A stretch of 64,000 nt of DNA. Origin: Streptomyces sp. NBC_01754. Lineage in GTDB: Bacteria > Actinomycetota > Actinomycetes > Streptomycetales > Streptomycetaceae. The stretch lies in contig NZ_CP109132.1 in assembly GCF_035918015.1 (NCBI RefSeq), positions 7,626,001 to 7,690,000 of the forward strand, written 5' to 3'. Under the pieces are notes generated by a model, which made no database searches, was not told the DNA's origin, and saw only the letters and a list, made by a program, of their open reading frames with translations. The first letter of the stretch is position 1, and each line of letters starts with the position of its first letter. A program made the translations under genes and the position numbers. Shown piece by piece: positions 49,327-59,774 of this stretch.

Positions 49327-52300
49327 TCCCCCTGTCATACGCCCAGCAACGCCTGTGGTTCCTCGCCCAACTGGAGGGCCCCTCGGCCACCTACAACATC
49401 CCGCTGGCACTCCGCCTGACCGGCGCCCTCGACACCGAGGCACTGACCCTGGCTCTCGGCGACGTCGTCGCCCGGCACGAGAGCCTGCGCACGGTCTACC
49501 CCGAGCGCGACGGCACCCCCTACCAGGAGATCCTCGCCGCCGAAGACATACACCTCGACCTGCCGGTCCTGCACACCGACGAGGCCGGCCTCGCCGAGGT
49601 CCTCGCCGCCGAGTCGGCCCACATCTTCGACCTCGCCACCGACCTCCCCGTGGAAGCACGGCTCATCCGGCTCGCCGACGGCCGGCCGGCCGCGAAGCCC
49701 GGGCCCGACCGGGAACAGGAGCACGTCCTCCTCGTCGTCATGCACCACATCGCCTCCGACGGCTGGTCCATCGCCCCGCTGCTGCGCGACCTCGCCCACG
49801 CCTACCGGGCACGCCTCACCGGCCGGGCCCCGGAGCAGGACCCGCTGGAGATCCAGTACACCGACTACACCCTCTGGCAGCACGAACTGCTCGGCGAACC
49901 CGACGCCGAGGACAGCCTCATGACCCGGCAGACCGCGTACTGGCGTGAACGGCTGGCCGGACTGCCGGCCGAGGCCACCCTCCCCGCCGACCGGCCCCGC
50001 CCCGCCGTCAGCTCCTACCGCGGTGACACCCGTGGTCTCCACTGCCCGCCCCAGACCCACGCGGCCCTCGCCGAACTGGCGAAGGAGAGCGGCGCCACCC
50101 TCTTCATGGCAGCCCAGGCAGCACTCGCGACAGTCCTCGCCGCCTCCGGAGCCGGCACCGACGTCCCCGTCGGCTCCCCGGTCGCCGGCCGCACCGACGA
50201 AGCACTCGACGACCTCGTGGGCTTCTTCGTCAACACCCTCGTCCTGCGCACCGACGTCAGCGGCGACCCGACGTTCCGGCAACTCCTGGAACGAGTCCGT
50301 ACCACCGACCTCGGCGCCTGGGCCCACCAGGACCTGCCCTTCGACCGGCTCGTCGAGGCACTCAACCCCGAGCGCACCGGCGACCGCCACCCTCTCTTCC
50401 AGGTCATGCTGACCCTGGTACAGGCCGGCGCCACCGAATCCGGCGCCGACTTCCCGGGCCTGCGGACCCGCACCGAATACTCACCCACCAGCACCGCCAA
50501 ATTCGACCTGACCATCGGCTTCGACGAGCACCTCACCCCCGACGGCCGACCCGACGGCCTCGACATCACCGCCGAATACGCCACCGACCTCTACGACCCC
50601 GAGACCGTCGAAGCCCTCCTCGCCCGGCTCGGCCGGCTGCTCACCGAGGCCGTCGCCCACCCCGACACCCCGCTCTCCGGCCTGGACCTCCTCGACCCGG
50701 CCGAGCGCACCCTGCTCCTCGACACCTGGACCGGCCACGCCACCCCGGTCCCCGACGCCTCGGTCGCCGACCTCTTCACCGCACAGGCCGCGCGCACCCC
50801 GGACGCCATCGCCCTCACCCACGCCGGCCGCACCTTCACCTACGCCGAAGCCGACACCGTCGCCAACCGGTTCGCTCATCACCTGGTCTCGCTCGGCGTC
50901 GGACCCGAGACCGTCGTCGCCGTCCTGATGGAACGCTCCGCCGACCTCGTCCTGTCACTGCTCGCCATCACCAAGGCCGGCGGTGTCTACGCCCCCCTCA
51001 ACGCCGTCGACCCGGCCTCCCGGCTCACCCGTATCCTCGCCGACACAGCAGCCCCGGTCGTCCTGGTCGACCCGGCCCTCGCCGAGCACGAGATCCTGAC
51101 CGAGACGACCGGAGCACGCACCGTCCTCGTCGACGGACTCGCCGACGACCCGGCCCTCGACGCCCATCCGGCGACCGCACCCGAAACCACCACGCATCCC
51201 GACCAGTGGCTGTACGTCATGTTCACCTCGGGTTCGACCGGTGTGCCGAAGGGCGTCGCCATCACCCATCGCAACGTCGCCGAACTCGCCCTGGACCGGA
51301 GGTGGACCCGCCCCGCCCACGCCCATGTGCTCTTCCACTCCCCGCACACTTTCGACGCCTCGACCTTCGAACTCTGGGTGCCCTGGCTCTCCGGCGGCAC
51401 CGTCTCGGTCGCCCCGCCCGGAGTTCTCGACACGGCCGCGCTCGCGACCGTGCTGAAGGAGGAGTCGATCACCGGGCTGTGGCTCACGGTGGGTCTGTTC
51501 CGGCTGGTCGCGGAGGAGGACCCGGGCGCGTTCGCCGGCCTGGGCGAGCTGTGGACGGGCGGTGACGTCGTGCCGCCGGAGGCGGTGCGCCGGGTGACCG
51601 ACGCCTGCCCGGACCTGATCGTGGTCAATGGATACGGGCCGACGGAGACGACGACGTTCGCCACCTCGCACCCGCTGCACCGGCCCTTCGACTACGACGG
51701 CGCCCTCCCCATCGGACGCCCCCTGGACAACACCCGCCTCTACGTCCTCGACGAACACCTCGCACTCCTCGCCCCCGGCGTCCCCGGCGAGCTGTACATC
51801 GCCGGCACCGGACTCGCCCGCGGCTACCTCGGCCACCCCGCGCTCACCGCTGAACGGTTCGTCGCCGACCCCTACGGCTCCGCGGGTTCCCGCATGTACC
51901 GCACCGGCGACCTCGTGCGCTGGTCGCGGAAGGGCGAGATCGAGTACCTGGGCCGGGCGGACCAGCAGGTGAAACTGCGAGGCTTCCGCATCGAACCGGG
52001 CGAGACCGAATCCGCGCTGATGACACACGCCTCCGTCACCCAGGCCGCGGTGATCGTCCGCGAGGACCGCCCCGGCGACAAACGCCTCGTCGCCTACCTC
52101 GTCGGCACAACCGACACCCCATGGAACCCGGACGCGCTGCGCACCCACGCCGGCGAACTCCTGCCCGACTACATGGTCCCCTCCGCCTTCGTCCTCCTGG
52201 ACGCCCTGCCGCTGACCGCCAACGGCAAACTCGACCGCCGCGCCCTGCCGCGGCCCGCACTCGACGGCGAGAGCGACGGCCGCGCCCCGCGCAACCCCCG

Positions 52301-55300
52301 CGAGGAAGTGCTCTGCGCACTGTTCGCCGACGTCCTCGGCAGCCCGTCCGTCACCGTCGACGACCACTTCCTGCGCCTCGGCGGGCACTCACTGCTCGCC
52401 ACCCGGCTCGTCAGCCGGATCCGCGCCGCCCTCGGCACCAGCATCACGGTCCGCGACGTCTTCCAGCACCCGACCGTGGCCCGGCTCGCCGAACTGATCG
52501 CGGTGAGCGGGGGTGAGGAGGAGCGCCCCGCCCTCGTGGTCCAGGAGCGGCCCGAGCGCATCCCGCTCTCCTCGGCCCAGCAGCGCCTGTGGTTCCTCGA
52601 CCAGTTGGAAGGCCCCTCGGCCACCTACAACATTCCGCTGGCACTCCGGCTCACCGGCGCCCTCGACACCGGGGCCCTGCGTCTCGCGCTCGGCGATGTC
52701 GTCGCACGCCACGAATCCCTCCGGACCGTCTTCCGGACCGCCGACGGCGAGGCCTACCAGCACATCCTGCCCGCCGACGGGATCGACCTGCCACTGCCCA
52801 CGGTGCCGGCCACCGAGAAGACCCTCACCGCGCTCCTCGCCGAGGAGAGTGCCAAGGTCTTCGACCTGACGGCCGAACTGCCGCTGCGCACCGCCCTGCT
52901 GACCCTGTCCGACGACATCCACGTCCTGGTGGTCGTCACCCATCACATCGCCTCCGACGGTTGGTCGAACGCGCCGTTTTTCGCTGATCTGGCCCGTGCC
53001 TACGAGGCCCGGAGCGAGGGAGGCGTTCCTGGTTGGGCGCCGCTGCCCGTCCAGTACGCCGATTACACACTCTGGCAGCGTGATCTGCTCGCCGCCGAGC
53101 AGCTGCCTCAACTCGGCTTCTGGCGTGAGCAACTCGCCGGTCTTCCGGAAGAGGTGACTCTTCCCGCGGACCGGCCGCGGCCGGCCGTCGCCTCCTACCA
53201 GGGCGCCACACTCACTGCGTCCTGCCCTGCCGTGGTGCATCAGGCTCTGGCCGGGCTGGCGCGTGAGACCGGGACCACGTTGTTCATGGTCGCCCAGGCT
53301 GTTGTCGCGGTGGTGCTGGCGCGGTGCGGTGGCGGCGAAGACGTCCCGATCGGTTCGCCGGTCGCGGGGCGGACGGATCAGGCTCTCGATGATCTCGTGG
53401 GCTTTTTCGTCAATACGTTGGTTCTGCGTACGGATCTGGGTGGCGATCCCACCTTCCGTGAGTTGCTGGGCCGGGTGCGGGAATCGGATCTTGCCGCTTG
53501 GGCTCATCAGGACCTTCCGTTCGACCGGCTGGTCGAGGCTCTCAACCCTGAGCGTTCGGCGTCCCGGCATCCGTTGTTCCAGGTGATGCTCACCGTGGGT
53601 GACACGGCGGTGGGCGCGCCTGGGCTCGGTGGGGTGGAGGCCGAGTTCGTGGCCCCGGAGCTGCGGATCGCGAAGTTCGACCTGACGTTCGCGTTCGGTG
53701 AGCGGCGGACAGCGGACGGCAGCCCCGGCGGGCTCGACGTCACCGTCGAATACGCCACCGATCTCTACGACCCCGCCACGATCGCCGGCCTCCTGGAGCG
53801 GACACTCCTTCTTCTGGAGTCCGCGGCCACTTCTCCTGATTCGGCTGTCGGTTCTCTGGCTTTTCTTCCTGAGGCGGAGCGGGATCGTCTCGCTGTGTGG
53901 TCCGGGGTGGCGGCGGGGAGTCCGGTTGAGGGGCTTGACGGTCTGTTCGTGGCGCAGGCGGCGCGGTCGCCGGAGGCGACGGCGCTGGTTTTCGAGGACC
54001 AGGTGATTTCGTACGGGGAGCTGGATGTCTGGTCCAACCGGCTGGCGCGGTATCTGACCGGCCGGGGTGTGCGTTCTGGTGATCTTGTCGGTGTGCATGT
54101 CGAGCGTTCGCCGCACATGGTGGCGTCGATCCTTGCCGTGCTGAAGGCCGGTGCGGGTTATACGATGCTTGACCCGTTGTTCCCGGTGGAGCGGCTCAAC
54201 GGTGTTCTGGGGCAGGTGGCACCGGCGGCGCTCATCACTCAGAGTCATCTTCCTGTGCTCAGTACCCGGGCGGTGGTGGTGGATCTGACTGCCGAGGTGG
54301 GTGAGGTGAGCGGGCTGCCGGGCGGTGTGGTGGAGACCGGGGGTTCGCCGGAGTCGGTGGCCTGTGTGATGTTCACTTCCGGTTCGACGGGTGTGCCGAA
54401 GGGGGTGATGGCCTCTCACCGGGCTCTCGCGGCGACTTTTGTGGGCCCGGACTATCTGGCGTTCGGTCCGGGGCAGAGGTTCCTGCAGTGCTCTCCGGTT
54501 TCGTGGGATGCGTTCGCTCTTGAAGTGTTCGGTCCGCTGCTGCACGGCGGTGTGTGTGTTCTCCAGCCCGGTCAGCACACTGACCCGAATCTGATTGCGG
54601 AGCTGGTCGAGGAGCACCAGGTGACCACGCTTCAGATGTCCGCGAGTCTTTTCAACCACATGCTCGACGAGCACCCGCGGACTTTTACCCGTTTGAGGGA
54701 GGCGATGACGGCGGGGGAGGCTGCCTCACCCGCGCACATCACCCGTGCTCTCACGGACAGTCCCCAGCTGCGTCTGCTCAACGGGTACGGCCCGGCCGAG
54801 AGCATGGGCTTCACGACCGCTTTCGTCATCGAGCCCGGCGCCGCCGCGGGCGCCGCCGGCGTTCCCGTCGGCAGCCCGCTCCTGGGGAAGCACGCTTATG
54901 TTCTTGATGCCGGTCTGGAGGTGGTGGCTCCTGGGGTGCCGGGTGAGCTGTATGTGGCCGGTCACGGGATCGCGCACGGATACATCGGTCAGCAGGCCCT
55001 GACCGCCGAGCGGTTCGTCGCCGACCCGTACGGTCCCGCCGGCTCCCGTATGTATCGCACCGGTGACCTTGCCCGCTGGAACAGCCAGGGTGCCCTGGAG
55101 TATCTCGGGCGCGGTGACGAACAGATCAAGCTCCGTGGTTTCCGTATCGAACCCGGCGAGATCGAGGCCGCCCTCCTTGCCCATCCGGCTGTCACCCAGG
55201 CCGCCGCCGTCGTCCGCGAGGACCGGCCCGGCGACAAACGCCTCGTCGCCTACACCGTCGGGCAGACGACTCCGCAAGAGCTGCGCCGGCACACCGCCGC

Positions 55301-58300
55301 CCGGCTGCCCGAGTACATGATCCCCTCTGCCTTCGCGGTCCTCGACGAGTTGCCGCGCACGGTCAACGGCAAACTCGACCGCCGTGCTCTGCCCGCACCC
55401 GATCCCGGCACACCATCCGAAAACAGCCGGCGGCCCCGCAACCCGGCCGAGGAAATCCTCTGCGGACTGTTCGCCGACAACCTCGGCCTGGACTCCATCG
55501 GCATCGACGACAACTTCTTCCACCGAGGCGGACACTCCCTCCGCGCCACCAAACTCACCTCCAAGATCCGCGACGCCTTCGGCGTACGGCTCGGAGTGCG
55601 CGACGTCTTCCAGCACCCGACCGTGGCCCGGCTCGCCGAACTGATCGCGGTGAGCGGGGGTGAGGAGGAGCGCCCCGCCCTCGTGGTCCAGGAGCGGCCC
55701 GAGCGCATCCCGCTCTCCTCGGCCCAGCAGCGCCTGTGGTTCCTCGACCAGTTGGAAGGCCCCTCGGCCACCTACAACATTCCGCTGGCACTCCGGCTCA
55801 CCGGCGCCCTCGACACCGGGGCCCTGCGTCTCGCGCTCGGCGATGTCGTCGCACGCCACGAATCCCTCCGGACGTCCTTCCCCTCCGAGGGCGGACTGCC
55901 TCACCAGGCGGTCCGCCCTGTCGCGGCGACCGACCTCGCGTGCCCGGTGATCCCGGTGACGCAGGAGTCCCTGCCCCAGGTGCTGGCCGCACTGGCCGGC
56001 ACCACATTCGACCTCTCCACCGATCTGCCCCTCCGCGCGAATCTGATGGAGCTGTCCCCCGAGGAGCATGTGCTCCTGGTGGTGATGCACCACATCGCCT
56101 CCGACGGTTGGTCGAACGCGCCGTTTTTCGCTGATCTGGCCCGTGCCTACGAGGCCCGGAGCGAGGGAGGCGTTCCTGGTTGGGCGCCGCTGCCCGTCCA
56201 GTACGCCGATTACACACTCTGGCAGCGTGATCTGCTCGCCGCCGAGCAGCTGCCTCAACTCGGCTTCTGGCGTGAGCAACTCGCCGGTCTTCCGGAAGAG
56301 GTGACTCTTCCCGCGGACCGGCCGCGGCCGGCCGTCGCCTCCTACCAGGGCGCCACACTCACTGCGTCCTGCCCTGCCGTGGTGCATCAGGCTCTGGCCG
56401 GGCTGGCGCGTGAGACCGGGACCACGTTGTTCATGGTCGCCCAGGCTGTTGTCGCGGTGGTGCTGGCGCGGTGCGGTGGCGGCGAAGACGTCCCGATCGG
56501 TTCGCCGGTCGCGGGGCGGACGGATCAGGCTCTCGATGATCTCGTGGGCTTTTTCGTCAATACGTTGGTTCTGCGTACGGATCTGGGTGGCGATCCCACC
56601 TTCCGTGAGTTGCTGGGCCGGGTGCGGGAATCGGATCTTGCCGCTTGGGCTCATCAGGACCTTCCGTTCGACCGGCTGGTCGAGGCTCTCAACCCTGAGC
56701 GTTCGGCGTCCCGGCATCCGTTGTTCCAGGTGATGCTCACCGTGGGTGACACGGCGGTGGGCGCGCCTGGGCTCGGTGGGGTGGAGGCCGAGTTCGTGGC
56801 CCCGGAGCTGCGGATCGCGAAGTTCGACCTGACGTTCGCGTTCGGTGAGCGGCGGACAGCGGACGGCAGCCCCGGCGGGCTCGACGTCACCGTCGAATAC
56901 GCCACCGATCTCTACGACCCCGCCACGATCGCCGGCCTCCTGGAGCGGACACTCCTTCTTCTGGAGTCCGCGGCCACTTCTCCTGATTCGGCTGTCGGTT
57001 CTCTGGCTTTTCTTCCTGAGGCGGAGCGGGATCGTCTCGCTGTGTGGTCCGGGGTGGCGGCGGGGAGTCCGGTTGAGGGGCTTGACGGTCTGTTCGTGGC
57101 GCAGGCGGCGCGGTCGCCGGAGGCGACGGCGCTGGTTTTCGAGGACCAGGTGATTTCGTACGGGGAGCTGGATGTCTGGTCCAACCGGCTGGCGCGGTAT
57201 CTGACCGGCCGGGGTGTGCGTTCTGGTGATCTTGTCGGTGTGCATGTCGAGCGTTCGCCGCACATGGTGGCGTCGATCCTTGCCGTGCTGAAGGCCGGTG
57301 CGGGTTATACGATGCTTGACCCGTTGTTCCCGGTGGAGCGGCTCAACGGTGTTCTGGGGCAGGTGGCACCGGCGGCGCTCATCACTCAGAGTCATCTTCC
57401 TGTGCTCAGTACCCGGGCGGTGGTGGTGGATCTGACTGCCGAGGTGGGTGAGGTGAGCGGGCTGCCGGGCGGTGTGGTGGAGACCGGGGGTTCGCCGGAG
57501 TCGGTGGCCTGTGTGATGTTCACTTCCGGTTCGACGGGTGTGCCGAAGGGGGTGATGGCCTCTCACCGGGCTCTCGCGGCGACTTTTGTGGGCCCGGACT
57601 ATCTGGCGTTCGGTCCGGGGCAGAGGTTCCTGCAGTGCTCTCCGGTTTCGTGGGATGCGTTCGCTCTTGAAGTGTTCGGTCCGCTGCTGCACGGCGGTGT
57701 GTGTGTTCTCCAGCCCGGTCAGCACACTGACCCGAATCTGATTGCGGAGCTGGTCGAGGAGCACCAGGTGACCACGCTTCAGATGTCCGCGAGTCTTTTC
57801 AACCACATGCTCGACGAGCACCCGCGGACTTTTACCCGTTTGAGGGAGGCGATGACGGCGGGGGAGGCTGCCTCACCCGCGCACATCACCCGTGCTCTCA
57901 CGGACAGTCCCCAGCTGCGTCTGCTCAACGGGTACGGCCCGGCCGAGAGCATGGGCTTCACGACCGCTTTCGTCATCGAGCCCGGCGCCGCCGCGGGCGC
58001 CGCCGGCGTTCCCGTCGGCAGCCCGCTCCTGGGGAAGCACGCTTATGTTCTTGATGCCGGTCTGGAGGTGGTGGCTCCTGGGGTGCCGGGTGAGCTGTAT
58101 GTGGCCGGTCACGGGATCGCGCACGGATACATCGGTCAGCAGGCCCTGACCGCCGAGCGGTTCGTCGCCGACCCGTACGGTCCCGCCGGCTCCCGTATGT
58201 ACCGCACCGGTGACCTTGCCCGCTGGAACAGCCAGGGTGCCCTGGAGTATCTCGGGCGCGGTGACGAACAGATCAAGCTCCGTGGTTTCCGTATCGAACC

Positions 58301-59621
58301 CGGCGAGATCGAGGCCGCCCTCCTTGCCCATCCGGCTGTCACCCAGGCCGCCGCCGTCGTCCGCGAGGACCGGCCCGGCGACAAACGCCTCGTCGCCTAC
58401 ACCGTCGGGCAGACGACTCCGCAAGAGCTGCGCCGGCACACCGCCGCCCGGCTGCCCGAGTACATGATCCCCTCTGCCTTCGCGGTCCTCGACGAGTTGC
58501 CGCGCACGGTCAACGGCAAACTCGACCGCCGTGCTCTGCCCGCACCCGATCCCGGCACACCATCCGAAAACAGCCGGCGGCCCCGCAACCCGGCCGAGGA
58601 AATCCTCTGCGGACTGTTCGCCGACAACCTCGGCCTGGACTCCATCGGCATCGACGACAACTTCTTCCACCGAGGCGGACACTCCCTCCGCGCCACCAAA
58701 CTGATCAGCCGCATCCGCGCCGTCTGGGACACCCGCATCACCGTCAGCGACCTGTTTCAGAGTCCCACCCCCGCGCTGCTCGCCGAGCACATCGCGGCGG
58801 GCAGCGGGGCCGAAGCCTTCGGCACCGTCCTGCCCATCCGGGCCGCCACCGCGGCGAACTCCGGCGAGGCACCGCTGTTCTGCGTGCACGCCGTGTCCGG
58901 CATGTGCTGGAGCTACGCCGGACTTCTGCCCCACCTCGACCGGGACAGGCCCCTCATCGCGCTCCAGGCCCGCAGGCTCACCGGCCCGCACGGGGCGCCG
59001 ACATCCATCGAGGGCATGGCCGACGACTACCTCGCCGAGATCCGGCGCATCCAGCCCCACGGGCCCTACCACCTGCTCGGCTGGTCCTTCGGCGGCCTGG
59101 TCGCGCACGCCGTCGCCGCCCGGCTCGAAGCGGCCGGTGAGGAGGTGGCCCTGCTGGCCCTCCTCGACTCCTACCCGCTGCCCGACGGATTCCGGGCCCC
59201 CGAGATCGACGGCCGGCACGTGCTGACCTCCCTCCTCGGCACCCTCGGCGAGACGACCCCCGTGCGCTGCGCGGACACCACACCGGACATCGCCGAACTG
59301 GCCGAGGCGCTCCGCGGGGCCGACCCCGTGTTCGGCGCCCTGGAGCACACGCAGGCGGCGGCCGTCGTGGCCGCCACCCTGGACAACCTGCGGATGCGCT
59401 ACCGGTACGTGCCGGACGTCGCGTTCGGCGGCGACGCGGTGTTCTTCGACGCCACGGGCACGCCCGCGCCCCTGTCGGGCGCGGCCGCCTGGGCGCCGTA
59501 CCTCACCGGCCGTATGGAGGAGTTCGCGGTCGACTGCGAACACGCCCGGATGACCGAGGCGGAGCCGCTGAGCGAGATCGGGCGGGTACTCGCCCGCAGG
59601 CTGCGGCCCGCCCGTATCTGA
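49323..59621 (+). CDS. NRPS, three modules with terminal thioesterase: C-A-T-C-A-T-C-A-T-TE
   Basis: This 3432-aa protein starts at GTG 49323, overlapping the previous stop as GTGA, with GGGAG 7 nt upstream. C4 (HHIASDGWS ~141), A4 (~635), T4 (GGHSLLAT ~1020), C5 (~1207), A5 (~1685), T5 (GGHSLRAT ~2070), C6 (~2256), A6 (~2734), T6 (~3119), then a type I thioesterase (GWSFGG ~3253). A4 pocket: D, A, F, W, W, G, G, T, F, valine-like. A5 and A6 are identical and give D, A, L, Q, M, A, G, G, F, not assigned. There is no E or methyltransferase domain. The TE releases the peptide, by hydrolysis or cyclisation. The first C domain begins at residue 2 with no linker or COM helix. Confidence 0.95.
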   Translation: MIPLSYAQQRLWFLAQLEGPSATYNIPLALRLTGALDTEALTLALGDVVARHESLRTVYPERDGTPYQEILAAEDIHLDLPVLHTDEAGLAEVLAAESAHIFDLATDLPVEARLIRLADGRPAAKPGPDREQEHVLLVVMHHIASDGWSIAPLLRDLAHAYRARLTGRAPEQDPLEIQYTDYTLWQHELLGEPDAEDSLMTRQTAYWRERLAGLPAEATLPADRPRPAVSSYRGDTRGLHCPPQTHAALAELAKESGATLFMAAQAALATVLAASGAGTDVPVGSPVAGRTDEALDDLVGFFVNTLVLRTDVSGDPTFRQLLERVRTTDLGAWAHQDLPFDRLVEALNPERTGDRHPLFQVMLTLVQAGATESGADFPGLRTRTEYSPTSTAKFDLTIGFDEHLTPDGRPDGLDITAEYATDLYDPETVEALLARLGRLLTEAVAHPDTPLSGLDLLDPAERTLLLDTWTGHATPVPDASVADLFTAQAARTPDAIALTHAGRTFTYAEADTVANRFAHHLVSLGVGPETVVAVLMERSADLVLSLLAITKAGGVYAPLNAVDPASRLTRILADTAAPVVLVDPALAEHEILTETTGARTVLVDGLADDPALDAHPATAPETTTHPDQWLYVMFTSGSTGVPKGVAITHRNVAELALDRRWTRPAHAHVLFHSPHTFDASTFELWVPWLSGGTVSVAPPGVLDTAALATVLKEESITGLWLTVGLFRLVAEEDPGAFAGLGELWTGGDVVPPEAVRRVTDACPDLIVVNGYGPTETTTFATSHPLHRPFDYDGALPIGRPLDNTRLYVLDEHLALLAPGVPGELYIAGTGLARGYLGHPALTAERFVADPYGSAGSRMYRTGDLVRWSRKGEIEYLGRADQQVKLRGFRIEPGETESALMTHASVTQAAVIVREDRPGDKRLVAYLVGTTDTPWNPDALRTHAGELLPDYMVPSAFVLLDALPLTANGKLDRRALPRPALDGESDGRAPRNPREEVLCALFADVLGSPSVTVDDHFLRLGGHSLLATRLVSRIRAALGTSITVRDVFQHPTVARLAELIAVSGGEEERPALVVQERPERIPLSSAQQRLWFLDQLEGPSATYNIPLALRLTGALDTGALRLALGDVVARHESLRTVFRTADGEAYQHILPADGIDLPLPTVPATEKTLTALLAEESAKVFDLTAELPLRTALLTLSDDIHVLVVVTHHIASDGWSNAPFFADLARAYEARSEGGVPGWAPLPVQYADYTLWQRDLLAAEQLPQLGFWREQLAGLPEEVTLPADRPRPAVASYQGATLTASCPAVVHQALAGLARETGTTLFMVAQAVVAVVLARCGGGEDVPIGSPVAGRTDQALDDLVGFFVNTLVLRTDLGGDPTFRELLGRVRESDLAAWAHQDLPFDRLVEALNPERSASRHPLFQVMLTVGDTAVGAPGLGGVEAEFVAPELRIAKFDLTFAFGERRTADGSPGGLDVTVEYATDLYDPATIAGLLERTLLLLESAATSPDSAVGSLAFLPEAERDRLAVWSGVAAGSPVEGLDGLFVAQAARSPEATALVFEDQVISYGELDVWSNRLARYLTGRGVRSGDLVGVHVERSPHMVASILAVLKAGAGYTMLDPLFPVERLNGVLGQVAPAALITQSHLPVLSTRAVVVDLTAEVGEVSGLPGGVVETGGSPESVACVMFTSGSTGVPKGVMASHRALAATFVGPDYLAFGPGQRFLQCSPVSWDAFALEVFGPLLHGGVCVLQPGQHTDPNLIAELVEEHQVTTLQMSASLFNHMLDEHPRTFTRLREAMTAGEAASPAHITRALTDSPQLRLLNGYGPAESMGFTTAFVIEPGAAAGAAGVPVGSPLLGKHAYVLDAGLEVVAPGVPGELYVAGHGIAHGYIGQQALTAERFVADPYGPAGSRMYRTGDLARWNSQGALEYLGRGDEQIKLRGFRIEPGEIEAALLAHPAVTQAAAVVREDRPGDKRLVAYTVGQTTPQELRRHTAARLPEYMIPSAFAVLDELPRTVNGKLDRRALPAPDPGTPSENSRRPRNPAEEILCGLFADNLGLDSIGIDDNFFHRGGHSLRATKLTSKIRDAFGVRLGVRDVFQHPTVARLAELIAVSGGEEERPALVVQERPERIPLSSAQQRLWFLDQLEGPSATYNIPLALRLTGALDTGALRLALGDVVARHESLRTSFPSEGGLPHQAVRPVAATDLACPVIPVTQESLPQVLAALAGTTFDLSTDLPLRANLMELSPEEHVLLVVMHHIASDGWSNAPFFADLARAYEARSEGGVPGWAPLPVQYADYTLWQRDLLAAEQLPQLGFWREQLAGLPEEVTLPADRPRPAVASYQGATLTASCPAVVHQALAGLARETGTTLFMVAQAVVAVVLARCGGGEDVPIGSPVAGRTDQALDDLVGFFVNTLVLRTDLGGDPTFRELLGRVRESDLAAWAHQDLPFDRLVEALNPERSASRHPLFQVMLTVGDTAVGAPGLGGVEAEFVAPELRIAKFDLTFAFGERRTADGSPGGLDVTVEYATDLYDPATIAGLLERTLLLLESAATSPDSAVGSLAFLPEAERDRLAVWSGVAAGSPVEGLDGLFVAQAARSPEATALVFEDQVISYGELDVWSNRLARYLTGRGVRSGDLVGVHVERSPHMVASILAVLKAGAGYTMLDPLFPVERLNGVLGQVAPAALITQSHLPVLSTRAVVVDLTAEVGEVSGLPGGVVETGGSPESVACVMFTSGSTGVPKGVMASHRALAATFVGPDYLAFGPGQRFLQCSPVSWDAFALEVFGPLLHGGVCVLQPGQHTDPNLIAELVEEHQVTTLQMSASLFNHMLDEHPRTFTRLREAMTAGEAASPAHITRALTDSPQLRLLNGYGPAESMGFTTAFVIEPGAAAGAAGVPVGSPLLGKHAYVLDAGLEVVAPGVPGELYVAGHGIAHGYIGQQALTAERFVADPYGPAGSRMYRTGDLARWNSQGALEYLGRGDEQIKLRGFRIEPGEIEAALLAHPAVTQAAAVVREDRPGDKRLVAYTVGQTTPQELRRHTAARLPEYMIPSAFAVLDELPRTVNGKLDRRALPAPDPGTPSENSRRPRNPAEEILCGLFADNLGLDSIGIDDNFFHRGGHSLRATKLISRIRAVWDTRITVSDLFQSPTPALLAEHIAAGSGAEAFGTVLPIRAATAANSGEAPLFCVHAVSGMCWSYAGLLPHLDRDRPLIALQARRLTGPHGAPTSIEGMADDYLAEIRRIQPHGPYHLLGWSFGGLVAHAVAARLEAAGEEVALLALLDSYPLPDGFRAPEIDGRHVLTSLLGTLGETTPVRCADTTPDIAELAEALRGADPVFGALEHTQAAAVVAATLDNLRMRYRYVPDVAFGGDAVFFDATGTPAPLSGAAAWAPYLTGRMEEFAVDCEHARMTEAEPLSEIGRVLARRLRPARI
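52944..55555 (+). repeat. 2.6-kb duplication, modules 5 and 6 (second copy 56091-58702)
   Basis: Most of C5, all of A5 and the start of T5 recur at a constant 3147-bp offset. The only mismatch I found is T55055/C58202. A further shared stretch precedes it (52454-52733 with 55601-55880). The copies are long enough to collapse in short-read assemblies. Confidence 0.92.
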
Positions 59622-59644
59622 CCGAGGGAAGCATCCGGAGGACC

Positions 59645-59680
59645 GGGGCCTGTACGGCGCTTCACCGCCGTACAGGCCCC
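59645..59680 (+). terminator. Strong terminator after the NRPS operon
   Basis: GGGGCCTGTACGGCG (59645-59659) and CGCCGTACAGGCCCC (59666-59680) form a perfect 15-bp stem with a 6-nt loop, 24 nt after the NRPS stop. There is no T tract. Confidence 0.85.
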
Positions 59681-59774
59681 GGCGCGTTCCCGCCCGCCCC
59701 CGCCCGCCGGCGGCCCGCCGCCGCACCGAGCCCGCCCCCGGCCCTCAGCACCTTCCCGACCCCTCCCCGGCCAA

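Noticed and set aside
54726..57821. Very long antisense ORF (over 1000 codons) opposite the NRPS, with similar ones opposite the PKS
   Set aside because: It is a GC-bias shadow: protein composition is His/Arg/Gln-rich, no family motifs are present, and the plus strand has a complete NRPS there.
41607..58702. Long direct repeats considered as a mobile element or CRISPR-like array
   Set aside because: They are in-frame NRPS module duplications within one coding sequence, without terminal inverted repeats, transposase or spacers.
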